Source of the DNA: Arenicola marina
Lineage: Eukaryota; Annelida; Polychaeta; Arenicolidae
Direction of reading: 5' to 3'
Assembly (NCBI GenBank): GCA_964019135.1
Contig: OZ025248.1
Coordinates: forward strand, 10,919,574 to 10,983,573
DNA: 64,000 nucleotides
In this document: positions 44,843 to 57,482 of the stretch, in pieces
Layout: each line of letters begins with the position of its first letter
Numbering within the stretch: the first letter of the stretch is position 1
Program-made: the position numbers and the translations under genes
Notes under the pieces: generated by a model
Databases searched by the model: none
What the model saw: the letters and a program-made list of their open reading frames with translations, nothing else
Told to the model about the DNA's origin: nothing

Positions 44843-46574
44843 TCTACCTCGCCTCATGTAACGTGTAGGCCTGATGCACTACCACTATTTCCGCCTTCGT
44901 CACCACCCCCACACTCCCCTATTCACTACGCCTGTATGGGACCCTTTGCCTATCGTTATAAGTATTGCGTAGTGACTTTTGTGTTGGAGACCTGCGCAGA
45001 CGGGGGGGGGGCGTGAACTGGTGAATCACCTGTAGTGTGTCGGTCTCGCGAGTCAGGATGTAAGCCTTGCCTCCAGTGCACCCCCCCCCCATACCCCGTC
45101 ACGCACCACCCTCTCATCGTGCGTGGTTGGCACTTACCGCGTTCCACTCAAGTGACTCCGGGCGTCACCGCTCCCCCCTCGACTGGTGGGGTCGCGCGGT
45201 GTCGTGCGTGTCCTCAGGCATATCACTCTCTGCCTTCGACTCACTCCGCTAGGGCTCCATTATATCTCTGTTGTCGCCTACGGCATTTTCACACTCGTTC
45301 GCCAGGGCGGCGCTGCGCAGATTGATAGGAAAAATGCGTCGCGCACTTTTACAAATTAGTGCTGGGACCCAACCTAAGCCTAATAACGCCTGAAATCAGG
45401 TGATGAAAAGAAAGAGTTCTGTCACAATCATAACTCTTTCGAAAGGGTACAAAATGTGTTTTGCTATATTAAATACGCAAAGCTCGTTATTTTGATGCTT
45501 GATTGTTGAAAACTATAATGTTGCACAAAATTACAGCTGATTTGACCGTTTTTCAAGAATCTTGAAATTTGCCCCCGGCCGACAGCAGCGGTAAAAGCGG
45601 AGCTTGCGTAGCGCCACCGTGCGGGGAGCTTGAAGGCATAGATGACATTGGTGTCCATTCCACTTACTCCGCGCATATAAAGTGCATGTACCCACATCGC
45701 TGTGGATCGAACACTGACACAACAGAAGACACAACACGAGAACATTCACTGCCACCTGAGAGTATACAGTTACACAAGAGGAAACACAACAGGAAACACT
45801 GTCTCTCCACATGTATATATATGTTCGACGACGGGAAGATCTATAAACCGATGGGTTATTGAGCTGCTTCTTGGTGAGTAACTCGTACACATACAGATCG
45901 ATGGGATAGATTTCCTTCTCGAAGTTGTTTTCCTTAATTTCTGTATGACTATCACATTGAATACTTGGTCTCACCTGCTAATTAAAGAGTCAGATTCGCT
46001 CATCTTCCCTATGAGAGCCCACGAAATCACGGATTATTGTAGTAACTGGTATAGGCGTGAGTCATACGTGACCTATGCTTAAACTATGGGTCTATGGATA
46101 TGCTATTGCACGCTTGTGCACGCTTGTGCAACCCAAATGTCTATCATATGTGTACAATGTTCCAATATAAATACATATTGTAAATGTAGGCTATATCAAT
46201 GTACACGAAGTACAATCATTGGATGCAGGTACTAGCCTCCCAAACATGTTCATTAGCGTCTATCTCGGTGGACAAATGTCATTCCCCTCACACCAGTCAA
46301 CGTAAGAACCAACCAATACAACGTATGCGTTGCTGTAATAGTTTATCTGTGCCTGTAAATACGGAACGGCGCGGGCCGAATAGTCGCCGAGCGCCACGCT
46401 AATGTCCTATAAGTGGGCAGGATTTTTTTTAGGTATGTGTGTGTGTGGGCGGGGGGGGGGGGGGATATATGACTCATTTATATATATGAATAATTTTATT
46501 GCGAGCTACTAATGAAACGACGAGTGGCTATCGGGGGGCGGGGGGGGGGGGGTGTACCAGGCCAGGGGGTCAAA

Positions 46575-46820
46575 ACGGACCAGAGCGGCTGTGTCAGCCA
46601 GCCAGCTACTGTAGGTTCACCAGATCTCTGGACGTCGGGCCGAGAGAGCTAGCTGGTTGGTAAAAAGAAAGGCGCTCTCACAGTCACCCTAGTTCTGCTG
46701 TACACGCATGTAACACACGCATGAATGAATTAAGAAGCCTTAGTGCCACTGGCGAGAAAGTTGGAAAGTTGTGAATTGCTATGCACATCAGTCACAAACG
46801 TTATCGTGACGTATGGAGGT
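46575..46820 (+). promoter_or_regulatory. Copy R conserved upstream/5' leader region
   Basis: This is the counterpart of the block upstream of copy L in inverted orientation. Homology ends at roughly 46570, beside two long G runs, and this marks the inner edge of the inverted duplication. GT donors at about 46660 (TTG|GTAAAA) or 46819 (GAG|GTAACG) could join a non-coding exon to exon 1. Confidence 0.45.
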
Positions 46821-46942
46821 AACGGGCGGCCAACGTTAGCTGACTTTGGAAGGTCTCCTTCCTGCATGTCATGTTATGTGGTGCCTGAGCTGGTGTTCTG
46901 GAAGTTTGTTCTGCATTGAAAAACGTATTTCTGTCTTTGCAG

Positions 46943-47527
46943 TTTGTACAACAGCTCGAATTTCCACGTGAAGGACCCATCGTAATACGCCAATGCTGGT
47001 ATCCATCCATAACAAGGATTCTTCAGTGGATGGACGTATTATGCTGCTGTAACAGGAGTAACAATCAGTAATATGGATGTCAGAATCTCAGTGACCTTTG
47101 CCCTGCTCCAGTTCACCTTTTTGCACGTCTTGTCTGGAGCAGCCCAGACACAGGAATTGTCAGCCTTTAGTGTCTCCACCACCAGGAGTGTTCTGGTCGG
47201 CCGCCAGGTGTCTCTGGATCCACCGGACGCCACGTGTGGCGCCAGAGGCGCGGAACGGAATATCAATGGCGTCATCTGTCTGACTGACTGTCCACGGAAA
47301 TATCCTCGGCGGCTTAATCCCAGCATTCCCTTCGCATCCCCCGTCAACCTGGGATCCATTGGATGCTTCGATAATGACGGTATGTTCGGGGACGTTTCTC
47401 CGAGTCCACAATCTCCAGGTAGAAAGAAGAGGCAGATAGCCGGGGAGGATTGCTTGAATTCATTTTCTCGAGTGGCTCAACCAAATGAGACTTACACGTT
47501 CTGGGTCAAACCTGACAGGACATATGG
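46943..47527 (+). CDS. Copy R exon 1 (first coding): 5'UTR, signal peptide, cysteine-rich leader
   Basis: The ATG is at 47073; the coding part is 455 bp and ends in phase 2 at TGG|GTGAGT. The acceptor is ctgtctttgcag. The signal peptide MDVRISVTFALLQFTF is shared with copy L, followed by the same CGARG and VICLTDCPRKYP pattern. It is 18 bp longer than L; the difference is a patch after GCFDNDG that in R includes GRKKRQ, a furin-type site. The N-linked sequon PNETY is kept in both copies. Confidence 0.85.
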
Positions 47528-47559
47528 GTGAGTGCAGCCGGTCATCACTCTCAACCAGA

Positions 47560-50500
47560 GCGATCCCATCAAGATCGATCCCATCTGATTGGGTGGATCT
47601 GAGTGTTTGGGTGGATCGGAATGTTTGGAGGGATCTGAATGATTGGGTGGATAGAGTATGTTTTGGTGGATCTGAATGATTGGGTGGATCTGAATGATTG
47701 GGTGGATCTGAATGATTGGGTGGATCTGAATGTTTGGGTGGATCTGAATGATTGGGTGGATCTGAATGATTAGGTGGATCTGAATGATTGGGTGGATCTG
47801 AATGATTAGGTGGATCTGAATGATTGGGTGGATCTGAATGATTGGGTGGATCTGAATGATTAGGTGGATCTGAATGTTTGGGTGGATCTGAATGATTGGG
47901 TGGATACAGAATGTTTGGGTGGATACAGAATGTTTGGGTGGATCTGAATGATTGGGTGGATCTGAATGATTAGGTTGATCTGAATGATTGGGTGGATCTG
48001 AATCATTAGATGGATCAGAATTATTTTTTGGATCTGAGTGATTGGGTGGATACAGAATGATTGGGTAGATCTGAATGATTGGGTGATCTGACTGTTTGGG
48101 TAGATCTGAATGATTGGGTGGATACAGAACGTTTGGGTGGATCTGAATTATTGGGTGGATATAGAATGTTTGGGTGAATCTGAATGATTGGGTGGATACA
48201 GAATGTTTGGGTGGATCTGAATGATTGGGTGGATCTGAATGTTTGGGTGGATCTGAATGTTTGGGTGGATCTGAATGATTGGGTGGATCAGAATGATTTG
48301 GTGGATCAAAATGATTGGGTGGATCTGAATGATTGGGTGGATCTGAATGTTTGGGGGGATCTGAATGATTTGGTGGATCAAAATGATTTGGTGGATCTGA
48401 ATGATTAGGTGGATCTGAATGATTGGGTGGATCTGAATGATTGGGTGGATCTGAATGGTTGAGTGGATCTGAATGATTAGGTGGATCTGAATGATTGGGT
48501 GGATCTGAATGATTGGGTGGATCAGAATGATTTGGTGGATCTAAATGATTGGGTGGATCTGAATGATTGGGTGGATCTGAATGATTGGGTGGATCTGAAT
48601 GATTGGGTGGATCTGAATGATTGGGTGGATCTGAATGATTGGATGGATCAGAATGATTGGGTGGATCTGAATGATTGGGTGGATCTGAATGATTGGGTGG
48701 ATCTGAATGATTGAGTGGATCTGAATGATTGGGTGGATACAGAATGTTTGGGTGGATCTGAATGATTTGGTGGATCAGAATGATTTGGTGGATCAAAATG
48801 ATTGGGTGGATCTGAATGATTGGGTGGATCTGAATGATTGGGTGGATCTGAATGATTGGGTGGATCTGAGTGTTTGGGTGGATCTGAATGATTGGGGGGT
48901 TCTGAATGATTGGGTGGATCTGAATGATTGGGTGGATCTGAATGATTGGGGGGTTCTGAATGATTGGGTGGATCTGAATGATTGGGTGGATCTGAATGAT
49001 TGGGTGGATCTAAATGATTGGGTGGATATGAATGATTGGGTGGATCTGAATGATTGGGTGGATCTGAGTGTTTGGGTGGATCTGAATGATTGGGTGGGTA
49101 CAGAATGTTTGGGTGGACCTGAATGATTGGGTGGATCTGAATGATTGGGGGGTTCTGAATGATTGGGTGGATCTGAATGATTGGGTGGATCTGAATGATT
49201 GGGGGGTTCTGAATGATTGGGTGGATCTGAATGATTGGGTGGATCTGAATGATTGGGTGGATCTGAATGATTTGGTGGATCTGAATGATTGGGTGGATCT
49301 GAATGATTGGGTGGATCTGAGTGTTTGGGTGGATCTGAATGATTGGGTGGGTACAGAATGTTTGGGTGGATCTGAATGATTGGGTGGATCTGAATGATTA
49401 GGTGGATCTGAATGATTAGGTGGATCTGAATGATTGGGTGGATCTGAATGATTGGGTGGATCAGAATGATTTGGTGGATCAAAATGATTGGGTGGATCTG
49501 AATGATTGGGTGGATCTGAATGATTGGGTGGATCTGAATGATTGGGTGGATCTGAATGATTGGATGGATCAGAATGATTGGGTGGATCTGAATGATTGGG
49601 TGGATCTGAATGATTGGGTGGATCTGAATGATTGGGTGGATCTGAATGATTGGGTGGATCTGAATGATTGGATGGATCTGAATGATTGGGTGGATCTGAA
49701 TGATTTGGTGGATCTGAATGATTGGGTGGATCTGAATGATTGGGTGGATCTGAATGATTGGGTGGATCTGAATGATTGGGTGGATCTGAATGATTGGGTG
49801 GATCTGAATGATTGGGTGGATACAGAATGTTTGGGTGGATCTGAATGATTTGGTGGATCAGAATGATTAGGTGGATCTGAATGATTAGGTGGATCTGAAT
49901 GATTGGGTGGATCTGAATGATTAGATGGATCAGAATTATTTTTTGGATCTGAGTGATTGGGTGGATACAGAATGATTGGGTGGATCTGAATGATTGGGTG
50001 GATACAGAACGTTTGGGTGGATCTGAATTATTGGGTGGATATAGAATGTTTGGGTGAATCTGAATGATTGGGTGGATACAGAATGTTTGGGTGGATCTGA
50101 ATGATTGGGTGGATCTGAATGTTTGGGTGGATCTGAATGTTTGGGTGGATCTGAATGATTGGGTGGATCAGAATGATTTGGTGGATCAAAATGATTGGGT
50201 GGATCTGAATGATTGGGTGGATCTGAATGTTTGGGGGGATCTGAATGATTTGGTGGATCAAAATGATTTGGTGGATCTGAATGATTAGGTGGATCTGAAT
50301 GATTGGGTGGATCTGAATGATTGGGTGGATCAGAATGATTTGGTGGATCAAAATGATTGGGTGGATCTGAATGATTGGGTGGATCTGAATGATTGGGTGG
50401 ATCTGAATGATTGGGTGGATCTGAATGATTGGATGGATCAGAATGATTGGGTGGATCTGAATGATTGGGTGGATCTGAATGATTGGGTGGATCTGAATGA

Positions 50501-52740
50501 TTGGGTGGATCTGAATGATTGGGTGGATCTGAATGATTGGGTGGATCTGAATGATTGGGTGGATCAGAATGATTGGGTGGATCTGAATGATTGGGTGGAT
50601 CTGAATGATTGGGTGGATCTGAATGATTGGGTGGATCTGAATGATTGGGTGGATACAGAATGTTTGGGTGGATCTGAATGATTTAATGGATCAGAATGAT
50701 TTGGTGGATCAAAATGATTGGGTGGATCTGAATGATTGGGTGGATCTGAATGATTGGGTGGATCTGAATGATCGGGTGGATCTGAGTGTTTGGGTGGATC
50801 TGAATGATTGGGGGGTTCTGAATGATTGGGTGGATCTGAATGATTGGGTGGATCTGAATGATTGGGGGGTTCTGAATGATTGGGTGGATCTGAATGATTG
50901 GGTGGATCTGAATTATTGGGTGGATCTAAATGATTGGGTGGATATGAATGATTGGGTGGATCTGAATGATTGGGTGGATCTGAGTGTTTGGGTGGATCTG
51001 AATGATTGGGTGGGTACAGAATGTTTGGGTGGATCTGAATGATTGGGTGGATCTGAATGATTGGGGGGTTCTGAATGATTGGGTGGATCTGAATGATTGG
51101 GTGGATCTGAATGATTGGGGGGTTCTGAATGATTGGGTGGATCTGAATGATTGGATGGATCTGAATGATTGGGTGGATCTGAATGATTTGGTGGATCTGA
51201 ATGATTGGGTGGATCTGAATGATTGGGTGGATCTGAGTGTTTGGGTGGATCTAAATGATTGGGTGGGTACAGAATGTTTGGGTGGATCTGAATGATTGGA
51301 TGGATCTGAATGATTAGGTGGATCTGAATGATTAGGTGGATCTGAATGATTAGGTGGATCTGAATGATTGGGTGGATCTGAATGATTGGGTGGATCAGAA
51401 TGATTTGGTGGATCAAAATGATTGGGTGGATCTGAATGATTGGGTGGATCTGAATGATTGGGTGGATCTGAATGATTGGGTGGATCTGAATGATTGGATG
51501 GATCTGAATGATTGGGTGGATCTGAATGATTTGGTGGATCTGAATGATTGGGTGGATCTGAATGATTGGGTGGATCTGAGTGTTTGGGTGGATCTAAATG
51601 ATTGGGTGGGTACAGAATGTTTGGGTGGATCTGAATGATTGGATGGATCTGAATGATTAGGTGGATCTGAATGATTAGGTGGATCTGAATGATTGGGTGG
51701 ATCTGAATGATTGGGTGGATCAGAATGATTTGGTGGATCAAAATGATTGGGTGGATCTGAATGATTGGGTGGATCTGAATGATTGGGTGGATCTGAATGA
51801 TTGGGTGGATCTGAATGATTGGATGGATCAGAATGATTGGGTGGATCTGAATGATTGGGTGGATCTGAATGATTGGGTGGATCTGAATGATTGGGTGGAT
51901 CTGAATGATTGGGTGGATCTGAATGATTGGGTGGATCAGAATGATTTGGTGGATCAAAATGATTGGGTGGATCTGAATGATTGGGTGGATCTGAATGATT
52001 GGGTGGATCTGAATGATTGGGTGGATCTGAATGATTGGGTGGATCTGAATGATTGGATGGATCAGAATGATTGGGTGGATCTGAATGATTGGGTGGATCT
52101 GAATGATTGGGTGGATCTGAATGATTGGGTGGATCTGAATGATTGGGTGGATACAGAATGTTTGGGTGGATCTGAATGATTTGGTGGATCAGAATGATTA
52201 GGTGGATCTGAATGATTAGGTGGATCTGAATGATTGGGTGGATCTGAATGATTGGGTGGATCAGAATGATTTGGTGGATCAAAATGATTGGGTGGATCTG
52301 AATGATTGGGTGGATCTGAATGATTGGGTGGATCTGAATGATTGGGTGGATCTGAATGATTGGATGGATCAGAATGATTGGGTGGATCTGAATGATTGGG
52401 TGGATCTGAATGATTGGGTGGATCTGAATGATTGGGTGGATCTGAATGATTGGGTGGATCTGAATGATTGGGTGGATCAGAATGATTTGGTGGATCAAAA
52501 TGATTGGGTGGATCTGAATGATTGGGTGGATCTGAATGATTGGGTGGATCTGAATGATTGGGTGGATCTGAATGATTGGATGGATCAGAATGATTGGGTG
52601 GATCTGAATGATTGGGTGGATCTGAATGATTGGGTGGATCTGAATGATTTGGTGGATCTGAATGATTGGGTGGATACAGAATGTTTGGGTGGATCTGAAT
52701 GATTTGGTGGATCAGAATGATTTGGTGGATCCTGAATGCA
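47560..52740 (+). repeat. 18-bp satellite-like array in copy R intron 1
   Basis: About 5.2 kb, roughly 285 copies of gattgggtggatctgaat with few variants. It has higher-order structure: a 541-bp period (for example 51413, 51956, 52497) and a larger repeat of about 1.9 kb (around 48006 and 49921). Because 18 is a multiple of three, both strands are open over hundreds of codons (VDLNDW on plus, DPPNHS on minus); these are not taken as genes. Confidence 0.95.
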
Positions 52741-53008
52741 TAAGATTGAGTAGTTCTGAATGTTTGTGTGTGTCCGGAATGCATAGAATTGGGTGGATCT
52801 AAATGATTAGGTGGACGTTCGGATTGTGGATTGTGGTCCCGCGAAAATAGATCTTCGTTTCCCTGGATTGGGGCAGTGATAGTATACTATAAATAAGTCC
52901 TTCTGATAAATGATCCTTTTGACTTTTCCCCAAGAAATATTTCCTCCTACCGGGAACGGTTTCGTTCTTGAGCAATGTAATGTATTCCTTATTCGTTCTT
53001 CCTCACAG

Positions 53009-53180
53009 GACGATAATGCAATTCCAACATGGTGCAACACAAGTACTTAACGACGTAGAGGTGTACCTGACGCCATCGGACCAAGGCGCTGCCCCGAGAC
53101 TGTCCGTGCGTGCCTTTGGGTACACGAGGACGCTGGAGACAAGCGTGCCGCTCGACAGTTGGACGCTCATCACAATACAG
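53009..53180 (+). CDS. Copy R exon 2: first half of LamG-like domain
   Basis: The exon is 172 bp, with acceptor ttcttcctcacag and donor CAG|GTGAGC, phase 2 in and 0 out. It encodes TIMQFQHGATQVLNDVEVYL and ends DSWTLITIQ. It joins exon 1 as GG|G = Gly. It differs from copy L by Q/R and D/N only. It follows the 18-bp array that fills intron 1. Confidence 0.85.
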
Positions 53181-53519
53181 GTGAGCTTCAGGTCCGACTT
53201 TACCGCGGAGCCTGGTTTTCCTTGAAACACTGGAAGTTATTTGTTAAGCAGGGGCGTGGATGGCCAAACAACAACAATAATAACAAGAGATATTCGACCA
53301 TAGGTCGAGGACGAAAATACATAACTACGTTTGGAAGCTGTATTAATGGCGACGTTACGAGTCGTCAGGGCCAACTTTGGCTAAAGGGCCTTATAGGGGC
53401 AATTTGGGCTAAATGCTGCCTTCGACAGGCAGTGTGGCACTGTAGGCGGAGCTTAATTGGACATCCAGTTTGAAGCCAAGGCGCTTCTCTTGAAGCAATA
53501 TTAACGGTACTTTCGTATC

Positions 53520-54130
53520 TTTTATTTATTATGTCTTCGTGACTTCACGAACTTCATTTGACGATCACGACAATATTCGCGATGGCTTCTATTTTGTTAA
53601 GTATACCTACTTACGAAATCATGGGTGAACTCATGAACTTGTGGGTGATGGTAGCTATTGCCAAATTAGCTGAACATCAAGCAGGCCCAAACTTTCGTAG
53701 GCGCACGTAAGCTATGACGTTGACGCACACTTAGCCCCCTCGCCATAGGTGTCTCTGAAGACGACGTGTTTAAGTGAACATGAAATTTTGTTCTCAAGAG
53801 CGATTGCTTGACTCATTATGAATGGCGCTACGAATTTTACTTTTTATCTAATAATACGTCATCGTGACGTGACATGACGTCATTTGACGTTCGCGCAAAT
53901 GCTCAAGATGGCTTCTATTTCTTTAATATGTCTACTTATCAACTCGGGTTATGACAGCTATTGCCAAAGTGGCTAAAAGTAAAGCAAACCCAACATTTCG
54001 TAGGGGCACGTTAGCTATGACGTCATTTTTGACGCATACTTATCCCCTGCGCCAAAACAGTTACACACGGCACAAACTGTCCCTGAACACGACCTGCAAC
54101 GTAAAGCGACCCGAAAGTCGCCATACTTTA
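53520..54130. repeat. Two diverged tandem copies of a ~330-bp unit in copy R intron 2
   Basis: 53.52-53.77 kb and 53.85-54.13 kb share atggcttctattt, agctattgccaaa and taggggcacgttagctatg with drift. Several TGACGTCA octamers lie in and beyond it. The family is unknown. Confidence 0.5.
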
Positions 54131-54199
54131 TAATAACTGAGTCATAGCTTACGTACGATGTGTGACGTCATGACGTCATAGTGACGTTATGACGTGACG

Positions 54200-55980
54200 C
54201 ACGAAAACGTCCAAGTGGCAATACGCCAAGATTTACTGCCACAACTTATTCGATTGAAGAGCTAGGCGATAGAAAGAATAGTCCTTCAGCTATGGCTTGA
54301 CGAAATGGCCAAAAGTTGCATTAGTTCATCATTGCGGAGACGCGGAGACCTAGGACAAGAACAAAGAACACTGCATGCGATGTGACATAGCAACTCATTT
54401 GTTTCTTTTACTAGTTCTCTGCCGATCGATGGTCCCTACCATTTGGCGTAAAGATCACAGCTCTGGCATGTTTTTCTTAATTTTGACGTTGTTTTAAAAA
54501 TAGACATAATCTCTATTCACTCATCATTGGTGGCCCCGCAAAGATGTCGTCCCAATTTGAAGCACTCTAGCGCCATAACTGAGCAACATCCGCCTGATTG
54601 AAGCATTAAGTGATCTGTAGATGCTTATTGGCCACTAGTTGGCGAAAAGAATGCAATTTTAGCATTTTTATCTGATTTTTGACGATTTTTCTTTCAATGG
54701 CAAGAATCTGTATGTTTATCATTAGGCCAGTGGCTTCGTTGCCATGGAAACAAAAAGTAATACAGATATCGCCGTGTTTTTCTTATAACTTGCTTTAAGG
54801 TGATATTACCTCACTGTGTGGCGAAGGCGACTGAAATAGCTTGATCGGAAGTAGGTCATATTCGATCAAGTTCATTTTTCCCCATAGGATCCCATGTTAA
54901 ACGATTTCGACTATATACCGAAAAGTAATGTGGCTATGGAACCATGTTGACAGATTATGACTCAGCTTAGTATTATCCATCCACAGGTGCAAGCATTGAG
55001 TGATGGCTTGAATAGGACACCCGTGGGAGCCTCTGCTAACACCCAAAAGCCGTATCTTTCACCATTGGCCAAATTTCAAAAAAATCCTGTGACGTCACTA
55101 TTTGCTCCAATCGCATGCGATAAGCACTGAGGCTACTATGTATCATGTTTAACTAAGAAAAAAATGCCGGTGTCGCTTGATGGAGGCACTTGTGAAATAC
55201 ACGACAAAACATTTTTCCCAGCCTAAAGATACAGCGCTTTAACATGGGGAGTCCCATAGAGAACTGCCGTCGGCCCTGGAACCGGAAGTAAGATAGGAAC
55301 ATATTGATTTTAGTTTGCAGCTATACGAGGAACTACGTTTCCTACAACATGCTGCTACTCACTCATTTTTGGGATTTTTTCCTGATTTTTGACGATTTTT
55401 TTAAAGTACCAAAGGTGACGTCATCGTGACGTCACGTGACGCATCAGAGAACTCTAACATTCGACACAACTCCTCTCAATTCATATTTCTATGGCATATT
55501 AGAACATCATAGCGATAGCTTGATGGCAAATGTGCCCAAAAGCGAGAAAACTGACAGAGGTAATTTAGTGCGTTTTCCGCAAAACGTACGACCTCATTTT
55601 ACTCAAAATGACTATTACGCATCAAAAAGCGAACAATACTCGAAAACTGCGCCTTAAAGGGTAGCACATTTTGCAACGAATCCGGGATCTCTAGCTTTAA
55701 TATTAACGGAGATATATGCATTCTTAGGTGTTTTTTTTTTTTTAAATCGCTGTGACCTTGACCTTTTATCTTTTGACCTGGGTGACGAGTATGTTCTAGC
55801 CCTACTGCGTGGCTATAAGGTACTGAAGACTGCGAACCGATGCATGCAGTTGTTAGGCCATAAGAAGACTTCCCGTTTTTGCGTGAAACAGACGTACATA
55901 CATACATATATATATAGAAACAGACACGACCGACCGACATATGACGAAAATTGAAAATTTTCGTCATAACAAGTGATCAA
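54200..55980. other. Copy R intron 2, unassigned sequence
   Basis: No exon has paralogue support here. The stretch ends with a near-perfect 27-bp palindrome (atgacgaaaattgaaaattt and tcgtcat, about 55939-55965) just before the minisatellite. Words such as gtgaccttgacctttt suggest decayed transposon sequence. Confidence 0.4.
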
Positions 55981-55984
55981 CCAC

Positions 55985-56912
55985 GAAAATGGTGAGTAAC
56001 GATGGGTTCATGTCTTAAGGGTTACCGACCATTCAAGGTATGTGATAGTGAGTGACGGGTCCATGTCTTATGGCTTACTGACCATTCAACGTATGTGATA
56101 GCGAGTAACGACGGGTCCATGTCTTAAGGGTTACCGACCATTCAACGTATGTGATAGTGAGTAACGACGGGTCCATGTCTTAGGGCTTACTGACCATTCA
56201 ACGTATGTGATAGTGAGTAACGACGGGTCCATGTCTAAAGGCTTACTGGCCATTCAACGTATGTGACAGTGAGTAACGACGGGTCCATGTCTTAAGGCTT
56301 ACTAACCATTCAACGTATGTGATAGTGAGTAACGACGGGTCCATGTCTTAAGGCTTACTGACCATTCAACGTATGTGATAGTGAGTAACGACGGGTCCAT
56401 GTCTAAAGGCTTACTGACCATTCAATGTATGTGATAGTGAGTAACGACGGGTCCGTATCCTAAGGCTTACCGAACATTCAACGTATGTGATAGTGAGTAA
56501 CGACGGGTCCATGTCTTAAGGCTTACTGACCATTCAACGTATGTGATAGTGCGTAACGACGGGTCCATGTCTTAAGGCTTACTGACCATTCAACGTATGT
56601 GATAGTGACTAACGACGGGTCGATGTCTTAAGGCTTACTGACCATTCAACGTATGTGATAGCAAGTAACGACGGGTCCATGTCTTAAGGCTTACTGACCA
56701 TTCAACGTATGTTATGGTGAGTAACGACGGGTCCATGTCTTAAGGCTTACTGACCATTCAACGTATGTGATAGTGACTAACGACGGGTCGATGTCTTAAG
56801 GCTTACTGACCATTCAACGTATGTGATAGTGAGTAACGACGGGTCGATGTCTTAAGGCTTACTGACCATTCAACGTATGTTACAGTGAGTAACGACGGGT
56901 CCGTGTCTTGGA
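55985..56912 (+). repeat. 56-bp minisatellite in copy R intron 2
   Basis: About 16 to 17 copies of the same unit as 16812-28626, reading gtgagtaacgacgggtccat, gtcttaaggcttactgacca, ttcaacgtatgtgata along the gene. It ends about 45 bp before exon 3, as in copy L. Confidence 0.95.
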
Positions 56913-56957
56913 TGTCGAATGTGAATTGGAGTCCTTGTTTTTTCTTCCTCTGTGCAG

Positions 56958-57132
56958 ATCTACACGCCCCCGCAGTTCTATAACGGTTACACCATGGTAA
57001 TGGTGGACGATGGGTCCCCGACATACTTATACATGCCGAGCCGCTTCAAGCGAGCCACTGAGGCAATGGCTGGGTCCGGACAGTTCACCGACGCCCTGGC
57101 AACCGTGTACATGGGCGTCTCTGCCACACCTG
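56958..57132 (+). CDS. Copy R exon 3: middle strands of LamG-like domain
   Basis: The exon is 175 bp, phase 0 in and 1 out, with acceptor ctctgtgcag and donor CTG|GTAGGT. It encodes IYTPPQFYNGYTMVMVDDG, MPSRFKRATEAMAG and TVYMGVSATP. RFKR keeps an R-x-K-R cleavage motif although the surrounding residues differ from L (RRKR). It is seven codons longer than L at the loop after the site. Confidence 0.85.
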
Positions 57133-57482
57133 GTAGGTGATCTGCCAAGTCTAAAAAAGGGGATGCTAATTTTGGTCGTATGATCTCTCCGATAAACGGG
57201 CGGCATTTTGAGGATGGGATGATGATCTTGGATACATACTTATTATACTATTATATATATATGTTATACATTTATACACGATATATACATGTTATACATT
57301 TATACACGATACATACATATACAGAGCTATACTGTTGATTACTATTTCTGTTGAATAATCGGCCTGAGTAGAGTGATGAGTATCAACACAATTTCTGCAA
57401 ATTGGACAAAAGTATATTATATTATATTAAGTATTAATAGTTATGCATATTATGCATGCATTAAATTATGTGATGTTTGCAG

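Larger units (their letters stand above)
43843..46570. other. Spacer, no gene recognised
   Basis: Contains repeat B, the hairpin at 44.75 kb and poly-G runs (44185-44206, 46449-46465, 46537-46552). ORFs at 45.5-46.0 kb show no known motif and no conservation with the left side. Confidence 0.45.

Noticed and set aside
45464-45974. Cysteine-rich overlapping ORFs as secreted peptides
   Set aside because: Several overlapping frames on both strands, no conserved counterpart and no splice context.
30990-46570. A shared bidirectional promoter for the two copies
   Set aside because: The copies start about 16.5 kb apart, each with its own conserved upstream block, so a single shared promoter is not supported.
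47492-52784. Very long open frames (up to 434 codons) with DPPNHS or VDLNDW repeats on both strands
   Set aside because: They are produced by an 18-bp repeat whose length is a multiple of three; overlapping frames on opposite strands and intronic position argue against a gene.
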